64,000 nucleotides of DNA from Uliginosibacterium aquaticum (GTDB taxonomy: Bacteria > Pseudomonadota > Gammaproteobacteria > Burkholderiales > Rhodocyclaceae). Numbering within the stretch: the first letter of the stretch is position 1; the number at the start of each line of letters is the position of its first letter. The notes under the pieces are model-generated. The model saw only the letters and a program-made list of their open reading frames with translations, was not told the DNA's origin and ran no database searches. The DNA lies in assembly GCF_012972705.2 (NCBI RefSeq), contig NZ_JABCSC020000005.1, forward strand, positions 124,001-188,000, read 5' to 3'. Shown piece by piece: positions 44,501-52,932 of this stretch. The position numbers and the translations under genes were made by a program.

Positions 44501-45926
44501 CAGCGTGCCGGTCGCCATGCTCAATCAGGTGCCGGCGAATCGCTGCGAATGGCTGGTGCCGGGCATGCTGGAGGAGAAGGTTACCGCGCTGCTCAAGACC
44601 GTGCCGCAGCGCCATCGCCACCGCCTGCAGCCGATTGGCGAGAGCACGCGCGCCTTCCTCGATGCCATCGAGGCGGGCGAGTACAAGCCGGACGAGCCGC
44701 TGGTGCGCGCGCTGCAGCGCTTCGTCGAGGAGCGCGTGAGCTACAAGCTGGACATGGCCAGCTTCCGCTTCGAGAACCTGAATCCGCACTGCTTCATGAA
44801 TTTCCGCGTGATCGACCAGCACGGCCGCGTGCTGGATCAGTCGCGCGATCTCGCCGAGCTGCGCCTGAAGCTCAAGGACACGGCCGCCGCCGCCTTCCGC
44901 GCTGCGCAGATCGAAGGCTCGATGGGTGCGCAACTCGCTGCATTGAATGTGCAGGGCAAGGAGACAGCCGCCCCGCCAGCCGCGCCCGGCAAAGCTTCGC
45001 AGGCAGGTGCCGTAGAGAGCCGCGATGCGACTACCGCTGCCGACATGCGTGATGAAGACGGCCAGCACACGGCCTTCTCCGGCATCACCACCTGGAGTTT
45101 CGGCCCGCTGCCCGAATTGCTTGAGGTGAAGATCGGCAAGCGCAACCTGATCGGCTTCCCCGCCCTGCATGACGATGGCGACTCCGTCTCCTTGAGGCCT
45201 TTCGATACCGAAGAAGAGGCGGCGCGCGTGCATCGCAAGGGCCTCGTTCGCCTCTTCGCGCTGAACCTCAAGGATCAGGTCAAAGCGGTCGAGCGTCTTC
45301 CCGGTCTGCGCCCGCTGTCCTTGCAATTCATGCCCTTTGGCACCGAGGCCGAGCTGAAAGCCCAGCTTGTCGAAGCCACGCTGATCCGCACCTGCCTGAT
45401 GGCGCCGCTGCCGGTGAATCCCACCGACTTTAACCAGCGTGTACTGGAGGCCAAGACCCGCGTCAGCCTCGTCGCGCAGGAGTTGATGCGCCTCGTGCAA
45501 ACACTGCTCACCGAGCACGCCTCGCTGCAGAAGCGCTTCGCCAACCTCAAGGGCTTCCCGGATCTGCTGGCCGACGTGCAAGGGCAGGTGGGTAAACTTT
45601 TGCCCAAGAACTTCCTGATCGCCTATCCCTTCGAGAAGCTCGCGCTCTTCCCGCGTTACCTGAAGGCCATCGACGTGCGCATCGAAAAAATGCGCAACAA
45701 CCCCGCGCGCGACACGCAACTAATGGCCGAGTGGAAATCGCTGGCCGGGCCATGGGAGCGTGAATGGATCGCCATGCAGCGCGGCGGCCTGATCGACCCG
45801 CAGCTAGAGGAGTTCCGCTGGCTGCTGGAGGAGCTGCGCGTGGGCCTCTATGCGCAGGAACTGAAGACGCCAATGCCGGTCAGCGTGAAGCGCCTGCAGA
45901 AGATCTGGGAATCAAGGCCGCGTTGA
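41592..45926 (+). CDS. hrpA: HrpA, DEAH-box ATP-dependent RNA helicase
   Basis: A 1444-residue RNA helicase; E. coli HrpA has 1300. The ATPase core has Walker A GETGSGKTTQLP near residue 96, the DEAH box in IIDEAHERSLN near 188, SATLDAE near 220 and the motif QRAGRCGR near 415. An HA2 and an OB-fold domain follow, then the long HrpA-specific C-terminus. HrpA is implicated in mRNA processing and in rescuing stalled or collided ribosomes. A 96-bp palindromic repeat is inserted in frame, adding residues of about 636-667, rich in Pro, Gly and Arg (SPSPASGRGERK). The ATG at 41592 is seven codons inside the open frame. Confidence 0.94.
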   Translation: MSSPDLPDLLNLVLTRDRSALRHQLRELKVRASKVADLPDSLRERVERSIATRAIRREKLPRPTFPAELPVNQRRDEIAKAIREHQVVIICGETGSGKTTQLPKICLELGRGEAGLIGHTQPRRLAARATATRIAEELGSELGSTVGFKVRFTDHTSADSYIKLMTDGILLAETQGDPLLSHYDTLIIDEAHERSLNIDFLLGYIRQLLPRRPELKVIVTSATLDAERFAKHFAQGDKLAPVLEVSGRLYPIEVRYRPIEEEENDAVLKPLIRAGVRMSAPKNRNPNRDLYEGIVEAVSELQREGPGDVLVFLPGEREIREAAEALRKDHLPSTEILPLFARQSASEQQRVFSRSNGRRVVLSTNVAETSLTVPGIRYVVDAGLARLNRYSHRNKVELLQIEKIAQSAAKQRAGRCGRVQDGICIRLYSEDDFNRRLAHTEPEVLRCSLAGAILRMKSLRLGAVEDFPFIDKPSGKMIADGYQLLNELGAVDDDNELTPIGRELSKLPLDPKIGRMILAARDRGALREVLVIAAALSVQDPRERPPEQPGTADQAHARFRVAPDDKAEPKSEFLWYWNLWQAADEVWRHEGSSKQKAWCKTNFLSWLRMREWRDIHTQLHELCAEHGWIHKEAKTTLSPSPSPASGRGERKAPLPQAGEGGPKGQEREAPALRAKSFDKLRCQIQIPEPVPEKPAKPAGQGASYEAIHKSLLAGLLGHVGVKIEDASGPWVGAFNGARGIKFWPHPGSFMAKRVGKWLMAAELIDTSKLFARCIAKIEPEWLEEVGAHLLRKSVYEPHWEKAKGAVRAWERGVLHGITLYPRRACGYDKEDPALCRELLIRDGLVAGEIDEAAARNMPFFQHNRRLIAEIERLEQKMRRPDLLVDDALIESFYDAQIPAEVTDLRMFEAWRKQAERANPKCLHLEREQLMRHEAAGATSDKFPAEFEVMGQRLKLTYVHEPRASDDGVTLSVPVAMLNQVPANRCEWLVPGMLEEKVTALLKTVPQRHRHRLQPIGESTRAFLDAIEAGEYKPDEPLVRALQRFVEERVSYKLDMASFRFENLNPHCFMNFRVIDQHGRVLDQSRDLAELRLKLKDTAAAAFRAAQIEGSMGAQLAALNVQGKETAAPPAAPGKASQAGAVESRDATTAADMRDEDGQHTAFSGITTWSFGPLPELLEVKIGKRNLIGFPALHDDGDSVSLRPFDTEEEAARVHRKGLVRLFALNLKDQVKAVERLPGLRPLSLQFMPFGTEAELKAQLVEATLIRTCLMAPLPVNPTDFNQRVLEAKTRVSLVAQELMRLVQTLLTEHASLQKRFANLKGFPDLLADVQGQVGKLLPKNFLIAYPFEKLALFPRYLKAIDVRIEKMRNNPARDTQLMAEWKSLAGPWEREWIAMQRGGLIDPQLEEFRWLLEELRVGLYAQELKTPMPVSVKRLQKIWESRPR
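43498..43593. repeat. Palindromic multi-hairpin repeat inserted in hrpA
   Basis: A 96-bp (3 x 32) symmetrical element. The outer arms CCCTCTCC (43498-43505) and GGAGAGGG (43586-43593) enclose three hairpins: CCCCTCTCCCGC (43511-43522) with its near-complement to 43536, CCCTCTCCC (43547-43555) with GGGAGAGGG (43562-43570), and TGGCCC (43571-43576) with GGGCCA (43580-43585). It resembles the dispersed 'ctctcccgcaagcgggagag' repeats common between genes in betaproteobacteria and xanthomonads. Here it is translated without breaking the frame. Confidence 0.85.
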
Positions 45927-45984
45927 GCTTGACTTGCCGGGCCGCTCGAAAGCCCGCATCATGCATGCGGAATAACCGGATCTA

Positions 45985-47922
45985 ATGCCAATGAGTGATA
46001 CGACTTCCCCTGACTGGATCAGGATAGAGAACAACTCCGCTGAACGCCTGCAGCTTGTGGGTGCTTGTACAGTGCGTCTGCAGCGAACGACACGCAGTCG
46101 CCCTTGGGTTCTACTGCCTGTGTGGCTCGCGTTGGGGTTGTTTCTGGGATGGCTCTTTGATGAAGAGGGATTGCTCGCCGGAGTGAATGGCCAGGCCTTG
46201 GCTATCTTCGCCCTGCTGATATGTGGGCTGCAGTTTCTGGTGATGCGTCTGCAGATGAAGCGGCTGGCGGCAGATTTGCCGGCGACTTTTAGTCTAGCGC
46301 TGGAGGAAGAGGGCGTCGTCATCGACACGCAGCTTGGCTATAGCCATATCCCTTGGTCCGCGCTCCAGGGAATCGAGTGTAATAGCGGAGGTGCGCTGAT
46401 CTACCAGAAGGGTTGTCGCGCATTTTTTGTGCCTCGGCGCAGCTTTGCGGACGACGCAGATTTTTCAGCCTGGTTGCGTAGTGTGGAGTCCTGTAGTGGC
46501 CTCAAGGCCAGTGCATCACCTCCTTTGCCACTGTCATTGCCGGAAAAGCGAGGTTTGCGCGCGCTGGAAGATCTGGCTCAGAACCTTAAGGCAGGCTTCC
46601 TGTTCGCTTTTTTTCATAGTGAGGCTGTGGCCACTCTGCGCGTCTCGATCCTGCAGATTGTGCTGCTACAGGTCCTGGGCTTGCTTATAGGCCTGGGTTA
46701 TGACCTCCATATGGTTGGATTCGATGGGCGCTTGAACGCCTACGCGCTGCCCTATCAGTCCTTTAGCGTGCTCTGCGTATTGCTGTGTGCCTGGGCTGTA
46801 TCGAACTGCAGCACCCTGCAAGGCAGGATTCCGGCGGCTGTTCTGGCCTTGCTCGCTTCCGGGTTAGTCATTCAAGCTCCAATCCTTCTCGCTTTCGCGT
46901 TATTGCAGAGCACACCGGCCGCACAGTATCTGGAGGCGCTAAACGGGATCGTCTTACTGTGGATGGCATTGGTCAGCATCGTGGCACTGGTACGCACTCT
47001 GGAATTGCCTGCCGACCAGCGTATGGGAGCAGTGCTCGGGGTGAGCTTCATGTACGTCGTGGCTTTGAGCTTGAATCTGGGGCAGGCGCGTCTGTGGGTG
47101 CCGGACTACTCCGGACAGGAAAACGCCAATGCCACCAATCGCTGGGAGGCTGCAACTGATGAAGGGGTTCTCTACGCTCAACCCGCATTGCTGGAGCGGG
47201 CTCTGGCGGCCATTCGCCCTGGGCGTGCCGGGGTGCCTGAACTCTATTTGCTGGCGCTTGGCGGTTATGGCGCACAGGATGTTTTCCGGCGTGAGGTTGA
47301 GAGCGTCGAAGCCCTGTTTGCCGAGCGTTTCAACACGCAGGGTCGAAGTGTGGTGTTACTGAACAATCCCGCGACCGTGCAGGAGCGGCCCGTAGCCAGC
47401 ACTATCGCCCTGCAGCGGGCGCTGAGTGATATCGGGCGCAAGATGAATCGCGAGGAGGATGTTTTGTTCCTCTTCATGACTTCACACGGCGCGGCCGACC
47501 ATCATTTTTCGCTCGATCTGTGGCCATTCCGCTTCGGCGAGTTAACGCCACAAAGCCTGCGCGCAGCGCTTGACGAGGCGGGAATCCAGAACCGGGTGAT
47601 TGTTGTTTCGGCCTGCTATTCCGGCGGCTTCGTTGAACCCTTGCAGGACGCACATACCCTGGTCATGACTGCATCACGCGCTGACCGCAACTCACATGGC
47701 TGCAGCCACGCGGCTGACTGGACCTTTTTTGGCAAAGCCTATTTCGACGAGGCGTTGCGGCAAAGCCACTCTTTCACCGCCGCCTTTGAGCAAGCGCGCC
47801 AGAGCGTTGCACGGCGGGAGAAAGAAGAGGGCTTAGAAGCTTCGGAGCCACAGATCTCTGTTGGCGCAGCAATTCAGCCGCTGCTGAATACGCTTGAGAA
47901 GACTGGCGCCAGAGGTCTGTAA
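45985..47922 (+). CDS. Membrane protein with C-terminal C13 (legumain-like) peptidase domain
   Basis: A 645-residue protein in three parts. Residues of about 1-165 form a YcxB-like domain with two membrane helices at about 40-60 and 70-85. Residues of about 190-375 contain around five further membrane helices. The last 250 residues form a C13 caspase-fold peptidase domain with H501 in FMTSHGAAD and C544 in VVSACYSGGF, a 43-residue spacing close to the 41 of legumain. Residues after C544 (TASRADRNSHGCS) are also family-like. Bacterial C13 proteins are poorly studied; a membrane-anchored cysteine protease is the likely activity. ATG at 45985 or 45991. It follows hrpA by 58 bases and is convergent with a response regulator gene. 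Confidence 0.8.
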   Translation: MPMSDTTSPDWIRIENNSAERLQLVGACTVRLQRTTRSRPWVLLPVWLALGLFLGWLFDEEGLLAGVNGQALAIFALLICGLQFLVMRLQMKRLAADLPATFSLALEEEGVVIDTQLGYSHIPWSALQGIECNSGGALIYQKGCRAFFVPRRSFADDADFSAWLRSVESCSGLKASASPPLPLSLPEKRGLRALEDLAQNLKAGFLFAFFHSEAVATLRVSILQIVLLQVLGLLIGLGYDLHMVGFDGRLNAYALPYQSFSVLCVLLCAWAVSNCSTLQGRIPAAVLALLASGLVIQAPILLAFALLQSTPAAQYLEALNGIVLLWMALVSIVALVRTLELPADQRMGAVLGVSFMYVVALSLNLGQARLWVPDYSGQENANATNRWEAATDEGVLYAQPALLERALAAIRPGRAGVPELYLLALGGYGAQDVFRREVESVEALFAERFNTQGRSVVLLNNPATVQERPVASTIALQRALSDIGRKMNREEDVLFLFMTSHGAADHHFSLDLWPFRFGELTPQSLRAALDEAGIQNRVIVVSACYSGGFVEPLQDAHTLVMTASRADRNSHGCSHAADWTFFGKAYFDEALRQSHSFTAAFEQARQSVARREKEEGLEASEPQISVGAAIQPLLNTLEKTGARGL

Positions 47923-47959
47923 AAGCGTGGCTAAGAGCGTCTAGCTACAGATAGGCTAC

Positions 47960-48409
47960 TCAATCGGCGCGAGACTCGGCCAACTCGTTATATTCCAGCC
48001 AGTACAGTCCCAATTGGCCCACGATGGTCAGGAAGCGTTCGAAATCGACAGGTTTGCGGATATAGCTGTTGGCACCAAGGCGATAGGCTTCCTGAATGTC
48101 GTCAGCTTCGCGGGAGGTTGTCAGTACAACGACTGGCAGGAGGTTGGTGCGTGAGTCTGCCCTGATGCGGCGCAGCACCTCCAGCCCGTCAATGCGTGGC
48201 AGCTTCAGATCCAGAAAGACTACTGCGGGCATGACCGAGGTGTCCCGCCCAGCATGTCGCCCCATGCCGAAGAGATAATCAACGGCGTCGACACCATCTC
48301 GAGCGACGACAACCTGATTGCTTATCTTGTTCTTGTTGAAGGCCCTCAGGGTGAGCGCTTCATCGTCTGGATTGTCCTCTACGAGGAGGATTGGTCGATC
48401 TGTCGCCAT
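47960..48409 (-). CDS. Single-domain response regulator (Rcp1/CheY-like)
   Basis: A 149-residue stand-alone receiver domain with no output domain. Visible are the acidic pair in LLVEDNPDDEA, the phospho-acceptor Asp in VFLDLKLPRIDG, the Thr in VVLTTSREADD and the Lys in YIRKPVDFERF. The EDNPDDE start and the longer middle loop (GMGRHAGRDTS) match the Rcp1-type regulators that often pair with phytochrome-like or hybrid kinases. No kinase is adjacent. GGGAGG precedes the ATG at 48409. Confidence 0.88.
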   Translation of the reverse strand: MATDRPILLVEDNPDDEALTLRAFNKNKISNQVVVARDGVDAVDYLFGMGRHAGRDTSVMPAVVFLDLKLPRIDGLEVLRRIRADSRTNLLPVVVLTTSREADDIQEAYRLGANSYIRKPVDFERFLTIVGQLGLYWLEYNELAESRAD

Positions 48410-48590
48410 CTTGCCTCCCGGCGGCACACAGGTGCCGGTACCGGATCAGTTGCTGTGGTTTGCGGAAATGCTAGCGATTACTAGCGGCAGCAGAATGCAA
48501 TGCTTGAAGCAATTCGGTTTGCCTGATTCATCTGATCCAGCGTGGCGACTTTCGGGCAGTCCGGGGTGAAGCGCTCATTTCTCTGCAAAG

Positions 48591-48622
48591 GGGCCGGGGT
48601 GATCATGGTTTGCTCCCGGCCC
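48591..48622 (-). terminator. Possible terminator after prmB
   Basis: GGGCCGGG (48591-48598) pairs with CCCGGCCC (48615-48622) around a 16-base loop. It lies six bases beyond the prmB stop on the minus strand. Only a short T-run follows in that direction, so it is a weak candidate. The rest of the 218 bases between prmB and the response regulator shows nothing recognisable. Confidence 0.4.
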
Positions 48623-48627
48623 GAGGG

Positions 48628-49584
48628 TCAGGCAGGAAGCTGATCAGCACGCAAAAGGAAGACCTTTTCTTCCTCGCTGGCACTGCTCAGCCAGACAAAC
48701 TCAAGTGCCGGGAAAGCAGCCTCAACCAAATCACGATTGTGACCAACCTCGACAACGAGAATACCTTCATCCGTCAGATGGCGGCGAGCTCCGGCAATGA
48801 TGCGGCGCACGATGTCCATACCGTCTTCACCCGCGGCCAGCGCCATGCGCGGCTCGTGCAGATATTCTTCGGGCAAGACCTGCATAGACTCTTCGGTGAC
48901 ATAAGGCGGGTTGCTCAGGATCAAATCATAGCGTTCGTCAGCCAGGGCGTCGAAAACGTCCGATTTGATCAGGCGCACCACATTCTGCAGACCGTAATCC
49001 ACTACGTTCTGCTGTGCAACGTCGAGCGCATCGCTTGATAAATCAATGGCATCCACTGCTGCATTGGGGAAATGATGGGCCATCAGGATGGCCAGGCATC
49101 CGCTACCAGTGCACAAATCCAGTGTGCGCAAGACTGATTCTGTTTCCCGAAGCCAGGGTGAAAAGCCCTCACGCAGGAGCTCGAAGCAGAAAGAGCGCGG
49201 CACGATCACGCGTTCGTCAACATAGAAACGGAAATCACCCAACCAGGCTTCGTGGGTCAAATAGGCTGCAGGGATGCGCTCCTCAACCCGGCGCTGGATA
49301 ATATCCAGTACCTCCGCACGCTCCGCGGTCGGGATGCAGGCATCCAGAAAAGGTTCTAGGCGATCAATGGGCAGATGCAGCGTGCGCAGCACGAGGTACA
49401 CCGCCTCATCATAGGCATCTACGCTACCGTGACCGAAGAATAGGCCGGCGCGATTGAACTGGCTGGTGGCGTAGCGGATCAAATCGCGGACGGTCACCAA
49501 CTCCTCCAGCGGGCCATGGTGATGGTGGTCGTGCTCTTCGTGGTCGTGATGATCACAGTGATCGCCGCAGTCGTGCTCTTGCAT
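48628..49584 (-). CDS. prmB: PrmB, ribosomal protein L3 glutamine methyltransferase
   Basis: A 318-residue methyltransferase that modifies a glutamine of ribosomal protein L3. Motif I is LDLCTGSGCLAILMA near 142 and the catalytic NPPY lies in DLILSNPPYVTEESM near 206. The region YLTHEAWLGDFRFYVDERVIVPRS is PrmB-specific and separates it from PrmC/HemK. The first 24 residues form an extension with ten His and two Cys (HDCGDHCDHHDHEEHDHHHH) that looks metal-binding and is absent from typical PrmB. Later in-frame TTG/GTG codons could give a version without it. It follows pilU on the same strand. Confidence 0.92.
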   Translation of the reverse strand: MQEHDCGDHCDHHDHEEHDHHHHGPLEELVTVRDLIRYATSQFNRAGLFFGHGSVDAYDEAVYLVLRTLHLPIDRLEPFLDACIPTAERAEVLDIIQRRVEERIPAAYLTHEAWLGDFRFYVDERVIVPRSFCFELLREGFSPWLRETESVLRTLDLCTGSGCLAILMAHHFPNAAVDAIDLSSDALDVAQQNVVDYGLQNVVRLIKSDVFDALADERYDLILSNPPYVTEESMQVLPEEYLHEPRMALAAGEDGMDIVRRIIAGARRHLTDEGILVVEVGHNRDLVEAAFPALEFVWLSSASEEEKVFLLRADQLPA

Positions 49585-49604
49585 GAGGTACTTTCAAAAT
49601 GCGT

Positions 49605-49624
49605 GCGGCGCCCCGGGGCGCCGC
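49605..49624. terminator. 20-bp palindrome between pilU and prmB
   Basis: GCGGCGCCCC at 49605-49614 is followed directly by its complement GGGGCGCCGC at 49615-49624. It can fold as an 8-bp GC stem with a CCGG loop. On the minus strand a TTTT follows five bases later, so it could terminate or attenuate pilU transcription before prmB. It lies 20 bases before the prmB start. Confidence 0.5.
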
Positions 49625-49646
49625 AAGGTTTCGGGTGGGGCGAGAC

Positions 49647-50825
49647 TCAGCTCGTTTCGTCCATGTGCAGGGTAAACGAACTGAAGGAGGCGCCATCGTC
49701 TTCGGCAGGCTCGAATTCGACAATGCTGTCGAGTTGCATGAGCGGCTTCTTGGCGGCTTCCTCTTCCGTTGGCGCATTATTCACCAGCCAGGAGAAGTTG
49801 GTCGGAGAATCCGAGTTGGCCAGCGCCTCTTCGAGGGTAATGACCTCGGAGCGATAGAGGCGATAGAGATCTTGTTCAAAAGTCTGTGAACCGGGTGCCA
49901 GGGATTTTTCCATGGCCTCGCGCACGTCACCGAACTCACCGCGCTCGATGAGCTCGGCAATGTGGCGCGTATTCATGAGGATTTCAGCTGCCGGGACGCG
50001 GGAACCATCCGGCTTCTTGACGAGACGTTGCGATACCACGCTGCGCAGGGAGACGGCTAGGTCCAGGAAGAGCAAGGGCCGGTTTTCAAGCGGGAAAAAG
50101 CTGGTGATGCGGTTCAGTGCATGGTGAGCGTTATTGGCATGCAGGGTTGCCAGTACCAGATGCCCTGACTGGGCATAGGAGATGGCCGCCTTCATGGTTT
50201 CCAGATCGCGGATTTCACCGATCAGGATGCAGTCCGGCGCCTGGCGCATGGCGTTTTTCAGCGCATCATTCCAGCTATGCGTGTCGAAACCGACCTCACG
50301 CTGATTCACTACGGATTTCTTGTGGCGGAAGAGGTATTCGATGGGATCTTCCACGGTCAGGATATGCCCTGAAACGTGGGTGTTGCGATAGTCCAGCATC
50401 GACGCGATGGTGGTCGACTTGCCTGAGCCGGTTGCACCAACCACCAGTACCAGCCCGCGTTTCTCCATGATGATGTCGTAGAGGACTGGCGGCAGGTTGA
50501 GGCTTTCCAGTGCTGGGATTTCACCCTGGATGAAACGCACCACGATTGAAACGCTGTTGCGCTGCCAGAAGAAATTGATGCGGAAATTGCCCAGCCCACG
50601 GCGCGAGAAGGAGATGTTGAGTTCCCGGTCTCGCTCAAAGATCGCGATCTGCTCCGGGTTCATGATCTCGTAAGCCATGCGCTGAATGACCGCTGGCTCC
50701 ATGTGCTGCTGATTGATCGGGATGACAACCCCGTCAATCTTGATATGGATGGGGGCGCCGGCCGATACGAAGATATCGGAAGCATGGCGCTCGGCCATCA
50801 GCTGGAACAGCTTGTCGAAGATCAT
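49647..50825 (-). CDS. pilU: PilU-type twitching-motility ATPase
   Basis: A 392-residue hexameric retraction ATPase of type IV pili. The N-terminal domain (MIFDKLFQLMAERHASDIFV) is followed by Walker A GATGSGKST near residue 131, the Asp box and His box (RQAPDCILIGEIRDLETM and HLVLATLHANNAHHAL) and Walker B. A C-terminal acidic tail (EFEPAEDDGAS) is longer than in PilT and agrees with PilU. PilU assists PilT in retraction. pilT is not adjacent. GGGAGAGG precedes the ATG. It lies between dapD and prmB. Confidence 0.9.
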   Translation of the reverse strand: MIFDKLFQLMAERHASDIFVSAGAPIHIKIDGVVIPINQQHMEPAVIQRMAYEIMNPEQIAIFERDRELNISFSRRGLGNFRINFFWQRNSVSIVVRFIQGEIPALESLNLPPVLYDIIMEKRGLVLVVGATGSGKSTTIASMLDYRNTHVSGHILTVEDPIEYLFRHKKSVVNQREVGFDTHSWNDALKNAMRQAPDCILIGEIRDLETMKAAISYAQSGHLVLATLHANNAHHALNRITSFFPLENRPLLFLDLAVSLRSVVSQRLVKKPDGSRVPAAEILMNTRHIAELIERGEFGDVREAMEKSLAPGSQTFEQDLYRLYRSEVITLEEALANSDSPTNFSWLVNNAPTEEEAAKKPLMQLDSIVEFEPAEDDGASFSSFTLHMDETS

Positions 50826-50845
50826 GAAGCCTCTCCCGGATAGAC

Positions 50846-50873
50846 CGGGAGGCCCGTCGGGCCTCCCGTTTTT
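50846..50873 (+). terminator. Plus-oriented terminator between dapD and pilU
   Basis: CGGGAGGC (50846-50853) pairs with GCCTCCCG (50861-50868), followed by TTTTT at 50869-50873. The T-run is on the plus strand, but both neighbouring genes are read from the minus strand. On the minus strand the stem has a leading A-run and no T-run. It may stop antisense transcription or act only as a hairpin. Confidence 0.55.
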
Positions 50874-50881
50874 ACAGCATT

Positions 50882-51709
50882 TTAGTCGCGAAGCAGCTCG
50901 TTGATCGAAGTCTTGGAGCGGGTCTGAGCATCCACCCGCTTGACGATCACAGCACAGTAGAGCGAGTACTTGCCGTCAGCCGAAGGCAGGTTGCCGGAGA
51001 CAACAACCGAGCCTTCCGGGATACGGCCATAAGTGACTTCGCCGGTGGCGCGATCGTAGATCTTGGTGCTCTTGCCGATATATACGCCCATCGAGATGAC
51101 GCAGTTGTCTTCAACAATCACACCTTCCACCACTTCGGAGCGGGCACCGACGAAGCAGTTGTCGCCAATGATGGTCGGGTTGGCCTGCAAGGGCTCCAGC
51201 ACACCACCAATGCCGACGCCGCCAGAGAGGTGTACGTTCTTGCCGATCTGGGCGCAGGAGCCGACGGTGGCCCAGGTGTCGACCATCGCACCGTCATCCA
51301 CATAGGCGCCGATGTTCACGTAGGACGGCATCAGCACCACGTTCTTGCCGATGTAGCTTCCTTTACGGGCCACGGCATTCGGCACTACGCGGAAACCGCC
51401 GGCACGGAAATCAGCCTCGGAATAGTCGGCAAACTTGGTCGGCACCTTGTCGAAGTAACGCACGGCATCGCCGCCGCCCATCACCGCGTTGTCATGGGTG
51501 CGGAAGTAGAGCAGCACGGCCTTCTTGAGCCATTGATGAGTCACCCAGTCGCCGTTGATCTTCTCGGCGACACGCAGGCGTCCAGCGTCCAGCTCGGCAA
51601 TCACCTCCTCGATGGCCTTGGCAAGCACGGGATCACAGGCGGTCGGGGTGATATCGGCACGACGTTCGAAGGCTTCTTCGATGAGGGGCTGCAGCGGATG
51701 TTGAGACAT
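50882..51709 (-). CDS. dapD: Tetrahydrodipicolinate N-succinyltransferase
   Basis: DapD commits the succinylase branch of lysine/diaminopimelate synthesis. The ATG at 51709 gives 275 residues (E. coli 274). The N-terminal helical domain ([17 protein letters not shown]) is followed by a left-handed beta-helix with hexapeptide repeats ([49 protein letters not shown]). It follows dapC on the same strand with 38 bases between them. Confidence 0.96.
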   Translation of the reverse strand: MSQHPLQPLIEEAFERRADITPTACDPVLAKAIEEVIAELDAGRLRVAEKINGDWVTHQWLKKAVLLYFRTHDNAVMGGGDAVRYFDKVPTKFADYSEADFRAGGFRVVPNAVARKGSYIGKNVVLMPSYVNIGAYVDDGAMVDTWATVGSCAQIGKNVHLSGGVGIGGVLEPLQANPTIIGDNCFVGARSEVVEGVIVEDNCVISMGVYIGKSTKIYDRATGEVTYGRIPEGSVVVSGNLPSADGKYSLYCAVIVKRVDAQTRSKTSINELLRD

Positions 51710-51747
51710 TGCGTTTTCCTGATGGTGAAGGGTGTATGTAAACGAAA

Positions 51748-52932
51748 TTACTTGAGGTGATCCACGATGCGCTGCGCAGCGGTCAGACATTCCTGCCCGG
51801 TGGCAACCAATGCAATGCGGATGAAGCCCTGGCCGGGGTTGCGGCCATGTGCCTGCCTTGCAAGATATTGTCCCGGAAGGACCGTGACGTTGGTGGCGGC
51901 AAGCAGGTCGCGCGCGAATTCGGCATCGTCCCCCGCCGTGCGTGCCCACAGATAGAAGCCGGCATCCGGACGGCTGACTTCCAGCACCGGAGAAAGCAGG
52001 GGGACCAGCGCGTCGAACTTCTCGCGGTACATCACGCGATTGGCGCGAACATGCTCCTCGTCCTTCCAGGCGGCGATGCTGGCTGCCTGCACGGTCGTGC
52101 TCATGGCGCAGCCGTGGTAGGTGCGGTACTTGAGAAAGCCGGCCAGGACTTTGGCGTCGCCCGCCACGAAACCGGAGCGCAGGCCCGGCACGTTGGAGCG
52201 CTTGGAAAGACTGGAGAACACCACCAGACGCGGAAAACCGCTGCGCCCGAGCTTATGGGCCGCTTCGAGCGCGCCCAGCGGAGGAAGGGCTTCGTCGAAG
52301 TAGATTTCTGAATAGCACTCGTCGGCAGCGATCACGAAACCGTATTTATCCGACAGTTCGAACAGCGCTTTCCACTCATCGAGCGACAGCACACGCCCGG
52401 TCGGATTGCCCGGCGAACACACGTAGAAGAGCTGCACACGCGCCCATTCGTCAGCCGAAAGCGCATCCAGATCGAAGCCGAAATCGTTTTCCGGCGTCTG
52501 GTTCAGGAACACCGGCTGGGCGCCGGCAAGCAGGGCGGCGCCTTCATAGATCTGATAGAACGGGTTCGGGCACACCACCAACGGTGCAGACTTGCTGGCA
52601 TCGACCACGGCCTGGGCAAAGCTGAACAGCGCTTCGCGCGATCCATTGACCGGCAGAACCTGCGTTGCCCAGTCCAGCGCCGGCAGTCGATAGCGGCGCA
52701 TGGTCCAGTCTGCAATTGTCTGACGCAAAGCGTCCGTGCCCGCCGTGGTGGGATATACCGCCAGCCCTGAGAAAGCGTCGCTCATGGCCCTGAAGATCAG
52801 ATCCGGTGTGGCATGCTGCGGCTCGCCGATGGATAGTCGGATTGCCGGCAGATCGACTGGTTTCACGCCATTGAACAAGGCGCGCAGTTTCTCGAAAGGG
52901 TAGGGCTGGAGCAGGTCGAGCAGGGGGTTCAA
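51748..52932 (-). CDS. dapC: Succinyldiaminopimelate transaminase
   Basis: A 394-residue class-I PLP aminotransferase. The PLP lysine is in [15 protein letters not shown] near residue 233, with [11 protein letters not shown], the [10 protein letters not shown] strand and the C-terminal Arg for carboxylate binding. The dapC-dapD order and the DapC-type N-terminus ([19 protein letters not shown]) identify it as the enzyme that aminates N-succinyl-2-amino-6-oxopimelate. It is divergent from smc with 133 bases between starts. Confidence 0.92.
   Translation of the reverse strand: MNPLLDLLQPYPFEKLRALFNGVKPVDLPAIRLSIGEPQHATPDLIFRAMSDAFSGLAVYPTTAGTDALRQTIADWTMRRYRLPALDWATQVLPVNGSREALFSFAQAVVDASKSAPLVVCPNPFYQIYEGAALLAGAQPVFLNQTPENDFGFDLDALSADEWARVQLFYVCSPGNPTGRVLSLDEWKALFELSDKYGFVIAADECYSEIYFDEALPPLGALEAAHKLGRSGFPRLVVFSSLSKRSNVPGLRSGFVAGDAKVLAGFLKYRTYHGCAMSTTVQAASIAAWKDEEHVRANRVMYREKFDALVPLLSPVLEVSRPDAGFYLWARTAGDDAEFARDLLAATNVTVLPGQYLARQAHGRNPGQGFIRIALVATGQECLTAAQRIVDHLK

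Noticed and set aside
41688-45719. A 1343-codon open frame on the minus strand opposite hrpA.
   Set aside because: It is the mirror of a real, motif-rich helicase gene in GC-rich DNA. The translation is low-complexity (His, Gln, Arg, Leu) with no recognisable domain.
48254-48484. Plus-strand frame over the start of the response regulator gene.
   Set aside because: It overlaps the regulator in antisense and has no domain or ribosome-binding support.
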